From the NCBI RefSeq assembly GCF_040448685.1, contig NZ_CP159290.1, positions 4,340,001 through 4,404,000 on the forward strand: 64,000 nucleotides of DNA, given 5' to 3'. This document shows, piece by piece, positions 61,031 through 64,000 of the stretch. A program made the translations under genes and the position numbers. Source of the DNA: Cellulosimicrobium sp. ES-005 (GTDB taxonomy: Bacteria; Actinomycetota; Actinomycetes; Actinomycetales; Cellulomonadaceae). Numbering within the stretch: position 1 is the stretch's first letter; each line of letters starts with the position of its first letter. The notes under the pieces are model-generated. The model was not told where the DNA came from, made no database searches, and saw only the letters and a list, made by a program, of their open reading frames with translations.

Positions 61031-64000
61031 GCAGCGAGCTGTTCGAGCTCCCGGAACCCGAGGCGACGCGACCGCCGGTCCGGCTGGTCGCGGCCGACGG
61101 GGTCGTGGTCGAGGCGACGACGGCCGGGGCGGGCGCCGACGCCCCGCCCCGCCCGACTCTGTCCGCGACCCGCATCGCGGACCTGCTGGGCCGGCCCCGG
61201 CCGACGCCGGAGCAGGTCGAGGTGATCGAGGCGCCGCTCGAGCCGACGCTCGTCGTCGCCGGGGCGGGCTCTGGCAAGACGGAGACGATGGCGGCGCGCG
61301 TCGTCTGGCTCATCGCGAACGAGCTCGTCGCGCCCGACGCGGTGCTCGGCCTGACCTTCACGCGCAAGGCGGCAGGCGAGCTGTCCGAGCGCGTCCAGGT
61401 GCGGCTCGCACAGCTCGCGCGCGCCCGCGGCGGCGCGTCGTCCGCCCTGTCGCTGCTCGACCGCCCGACGGTCGCGACGTACAACGCGTACGCCGCGTCG
61501 CTCGTCGGGGACCACGGCCTGCGCGTCGGCGTCGAGCCCGGCGCGCGGCTGCTGGGCGAGGCGCAGCAGTGGCAGCTCGCGTCCGAGGTCGTGGAGGGCT
61601 GGGACGACGACCTCGGCACGGACCGCGCGCTGAGCACCGTCGTCGCGGCGGTGCTCGGGCTGTCGGGCGCGCTCGGCGAGCACCTCCTCGAGCCCGCCGA
61701 CGCGCGCGACCGCCTGGCCGCCATCGTCGAGCAGCTCGACGCGCTCCCGCTCGGACCGCGGCAGAAGGCCCGGACCAAGGAGGTCGAGAAGCTCGTCGGC
61801 GACGTCGCCGAGCGCGTCCGGCTGCTCGACGTCGTCGCGGAGTACCGGCGCCGCAAGCGCGCCACGGACTCCCTCGACTTCGGCGACCAGGTGGCGCTCG
61901 CGGCCCGGCTCGCGCGCGAGGTCCCGGTCGTGGGGGAGACGGAGCGGGCGCGGTTCCGCGTCGTCCTGCTCGACGAGTACCAGGACACGTCGCACGCGCA
62001 GGTCGAGCTCCTCGCGGGGCTGTTCGGCGGCGGGCACCCCGTGACCGCGGTCGGCGACCCGCACCAGTCGATCTACGGGTGGCGCGGCGCGAGCGCGGGC
62101 GGCCTCGCGCGGTTCCCCGAGCGGTTCCCGCGGTCGACGGGCGACCGGTCGGCCGTGCGCTTCCTGTCGACGTCGTGGCGCAACGACGCCGCGGTGCTGG
62201 CCGCGGCGAACGTCACCGCGGGCCCGCTGCGGGGGGCGGCGGGGGCGGGTGGCGGCGACCGGGTCGAGGTCCCCGCGCTCGCGCTGCGCCCGGGCGCCGG
62301 ACCGGGCACGGTGTCCGCGCACGTCGCGGCCACCGCCGAGGAGGAGGCCGCGGCCGTCGCGGAGCTCGTCGCCGCGCGCTGGCGGCCGGCGAGCGCCCCG
62401 GGCGGGCGCGTCACGGCCGCGGTCCTGTGCCGCAAGCGCAGCCAGTTCGCCGCGGTCGAGGTGGCGCTGCGGCGCCGCGGCCTGCCGGTGGAGGTCGTGG
62501 GGCTCGGCGGGCTCCTGACGACGCCGGAGGTCGTCGACGTCGTCGCGCTCCTCGAGGCGGTGCACGACCCCTCGCGCGGCGACGCGCTCGTCCGTCTCCT
62601 CACGGGTCCCCGGCTCAACCTCGGGGCGGCGGACCTGCACGCCCTGGGCAGCCGCGCGGCGGACCTCGCGCGGCACGAGGGCGCGCTCGGGTCGCGCCGC
62701 CGCGCGGCGGCGCCGGCCGACGGCGACGGCGCCGAGCTCGTGGTCGTGGAGGGCGACGTGGCCGACCACCGCTCGATCGTCGACGCCCTCGACGACCTTC
62801 CCGAGCCGGGCGAGCCCGCCGCCGACGGCCGCACGCTCACGCCGCAGGGCCACGCCCGCCTGTCGGCGCTCGCCCGCACCCTGCGCGCGCTGCGCGGGCT
62901 CACGTACCTGTCGCTGCCGGAGCTCGTCGTCGAGGCGGAGCGCGCGCTCGGTCTCGACGTCGAGGCCGTCACGACCGAGGCGCTGCTCGCGTCGCGCCGG
63001 CTCGTGGACCCGGAGGCCGTGAGCGACCGCGCGCGCGAGCACCTCGACGCGTTCCGCGACGTGGCCGCGACGTTCACCCAGACGGCGGACGTCGTGACGC
63101 TGGGCGCGTTCCTCGCGTGGCTCGGGGTCGCGTCGACGCGCGAGAACGGGCTGGACCTGCCCGTGCGCGAGCCCGACCCGGACGCCGTGCAGGTCATCAC
63201 CGCGCACGCCGCGAAGGGGCTCGAGTGGGACGTCGTCGTCGTCCCGGGGCTCGTCGACGGCGTGTTCCCGACGACGGCGCAGTCGTCCTCGGGAGTGCGC
63301 GCGGACAGCGGCTGGCTGACCGACGTGAGCCAGCTCCCGTACCCGCTGCGCGGCGACGCCGCCGACCTGCCGGAGTTCCGCTACGACCTCGCGTCGGACA
63401 CCAAGGAGCTCGTGGCGCGGCGCGACGAGTTCCGGGCTGCGTGCGGTGAGCACCAGCTCGCGGAGGAGCGTCGGCTCGCGTACGTCGCGTTCACCCGGGC
63501 GCGCCGGGAGCTGTACCTCACGGCCTCGTGGTGGCAGACGGGCTCCCGCCCGCGCGTGCTCTCGCCGTTCCTCCTCGAGCTCGTGGAGTCCGGGGTCGTG
63601 GCGGCGGACGGCTGGTCGGCCCCGCCGGGGCCCGACGACACCAACCCGCTGGAGGACGTCGAGGTCACGGGGGAGTGGCCCGCACCGGACGACGCCCCCG
63701 ACGGGTCGGCCCGCGCCGTCCTGCGCGACACCGCGGCGGCGGTCGAGCGTGCCGCCCTCGCCCGCGCGGACGGGAGCCGCCCAGCGGGGCTCACGGCGCC
63801 CACGGGCGTGCTCGTCGACGCCGAGGGACGCGACCTCGTCGCGCTCGCCCAGGTCCTGCTCGCGGAGCGGGCCGAGCGCTCGGGCCGGGAGGTCGAGCTG
63901 CCCGCGCACGTCTCGGCGTCGAGCCTCGTGCGTCTCGCGGCCGACCGCGACGAGTACGCGCTGCACCTGCGGCGCCCGGTCCCGGTCGAGCCCACGGTGC
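61027..64000 (+). CDS. adnB: AdnB-type helicase-nuclease subunit, N-terminal part (3' end outside window)
   Basis: The leading motor of the AdnAB-like complex; 991 codons are inside the window. SF1A motifs are complete: AGAGSGKTETMAARV (Ia, about 78), TFTRKAAGELSERV, VVLLDEYQDTSHAQ (II), GDPHQSIYGWRGAS (III), STSWRND (IV), ITAHAAKGLEWDVVVVPGL (V) and RRLAYVAFTRARRELYL (VI). This motor should hydrolyse ATP and move 3' to 5'. The last residues, HVSASSLVRLAADRDEYALH, begin the nuclease domain, which is cut by the window edge. The GTG start overlaps the adnA stop, so the two subunits are made together. Expression should follow the adnA promoter. Confidence 0.93.
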   Translation, partial: MSSELFELPEPEATRPPVRLVAADGVVVEATTAGAGADAPPRPTLSATRIADLLGRPRPTPEQVEVIEAPLEPTLVVAGAGSGKTETMAARVVWLIANELVAPDAVLGLTFTRKAAGELSERVQVRLAQLARARGGASSALSLLDRPTVATYNAYAASLVGDHGLRVGVEPGARLLGEAQQWQLASEVVEGWDDDLGTDRALSTVVAAVLGLSGALGEHLLEPADARDRLAAIVEQLDALPLGPRQKARTKEVEKLVGDVAERVRLLDVVAEYRRRKRATDSLDFGDQVALAARLAREVPVVGETERARFRVVLLDEYQDTSHAQVELLAGLFGGGHPVTAVGDPHQSIYGWRGASAGGLARFPERFPRSTGDRSAVRFLSTSWRNDAAVLAAANVTAGPLRGAAGAGGGDRVEVPALALRPGAGPGTVSAHVAATAEEEAAAVAELVAARWRPASAPGGRVTAAVLCRKRSQFAAVEVALRRRGLPVEVVGLGGLLTTPEVVDVVALLEAVHDPSRGDALVRLLTGPRLNLGAADLHALGSRAADLARHEGALGSRRRAAAPADGDGAELVVVEGDVADHRSIVDALDDLPEPGEPAADGRTLTPQGHARLSALARTLRALRGLTYLSLPELVVEAERALGLDVEAVTTEALLASRRLVDPEAVSDRAREHLDAFRDVAATFTQTADVVTLGAFLAWLGVASTRENGLDLPVREPDPDAVQVITAHAAKGLEWDVVVVPGLVDGVFPTTAQSSSGVRADSGWLTDVSQLPYPLRGDAADLPEFRYDLASDTKELVARRDEFRAACGEHQLAEERRLAYVAFTRARRELYLTASWWQTGSRPRVLSPFLLELVESGVVAADGWSAPPGPDDTNPLEDVEVTGEWPAPDDAPDGSARAVLRDTAAAVERAALARADGSRPAGLTAPTGVLVDAEGRDLVALAQVLLAERAERSGREVELPAHVSASSLVRLAADRDEYALHLRRPVPVEPTV

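Noticed and set aside
60814-63966. Open frame of 1050 codons on the minus strand opposite adnB
   Set aside because: Same reasoning: no recognisable domain, and all helicase motifs are on the plus strand.

Overview
The window comes from a very GC-rich actinobacterium. Third codon positions are almost all G or C, GTG starts are common, many genes lack a Shine-Dalgarno sequence and begin 6-9 bases after a -10 box, and a mycobacterial-type adnAB locus is present. A secreted amylopullulanase, a GH18 chitinase and a GH20 hexosaminidase suggest a polysaccharide degrader of the Cellulosimicrobium/Cellulomonas/Promicromonosporaceae kind. The genus is inference. No phage, insertion sequence, CRISPR array, tRNA or rRNA was seen, and the window reads as core and niche chromosome.

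Layout. 1-1908: TCA-cycle genes icd (5' end missing) and mdh. 2069-12167: a fused two-half ABC exporter, then a 2063-residue secreted enzyme with two GH13 catalytic domains. 12326-14385: two GNAT acetyltransferases around purU. 14398-20640: a monosaccharide uptake locus, with a ROK repressor and an orphan ABC ATPase on the minus strand facing a ChvE-MmsA-MmsB transporter; a C20-G-C16-G9 tract lies between the binding protein and the ATPase. 20716-23081: a ZTP riboswitch in front of glyA-folD. 23168-25510: an MFS transporter and xthA. 25605-28957: a DeoR-type regulator and a single-polypeptide GalT-GalK fusion. 29112-36949: seven minus-strand genes for two MacAB-like export systems and a lipoprotein. 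37404-46436: mrp, a DinB/MDMPI protein, DUF1003, a membrane-free MgtE-N/CBS protein, a GSP17M-like protein, an Xaa-Pro aminopeptidase with an alpha/beta hydrolase, a PHP phosphoesterase and a MarC protein. 46594-52571: GH20, GH18, a GntR regulator and a CynX-type MFS transporter. 52670-64000: an RhlE-like helicase, a ferritin-like protein, DUF3107, TetR, DUF3152 and adnA-adnB (3' end missing), an order that resembles the rhlE-to-adnAB region of Mycobacterium tuberculosis.

How the genes work together. Secreted glycosidases release maltodextrins, chitobiose and GlcNAc. The ChvE-Mms system imports monosaccharides and GalTK feeds galactose into glycolysis. glyA-folD supply one-carbon units under ZTP control, and purU returns formyl-THF as formate. 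xthA and adnA share a promoter that fits the PafBC DNA-damage consensus, which ties base-excision repair to double-strand-break resection.

The most notable points are the galTK fusion, the C/G homopolymer tract, long near-perfect intergenic hairpins (one family occurring twice), the seven-gene export cluster with an unusual Cys-repeat lipoprotein, the two PafBC-like promoters, and the number of apparently leaderless genes.
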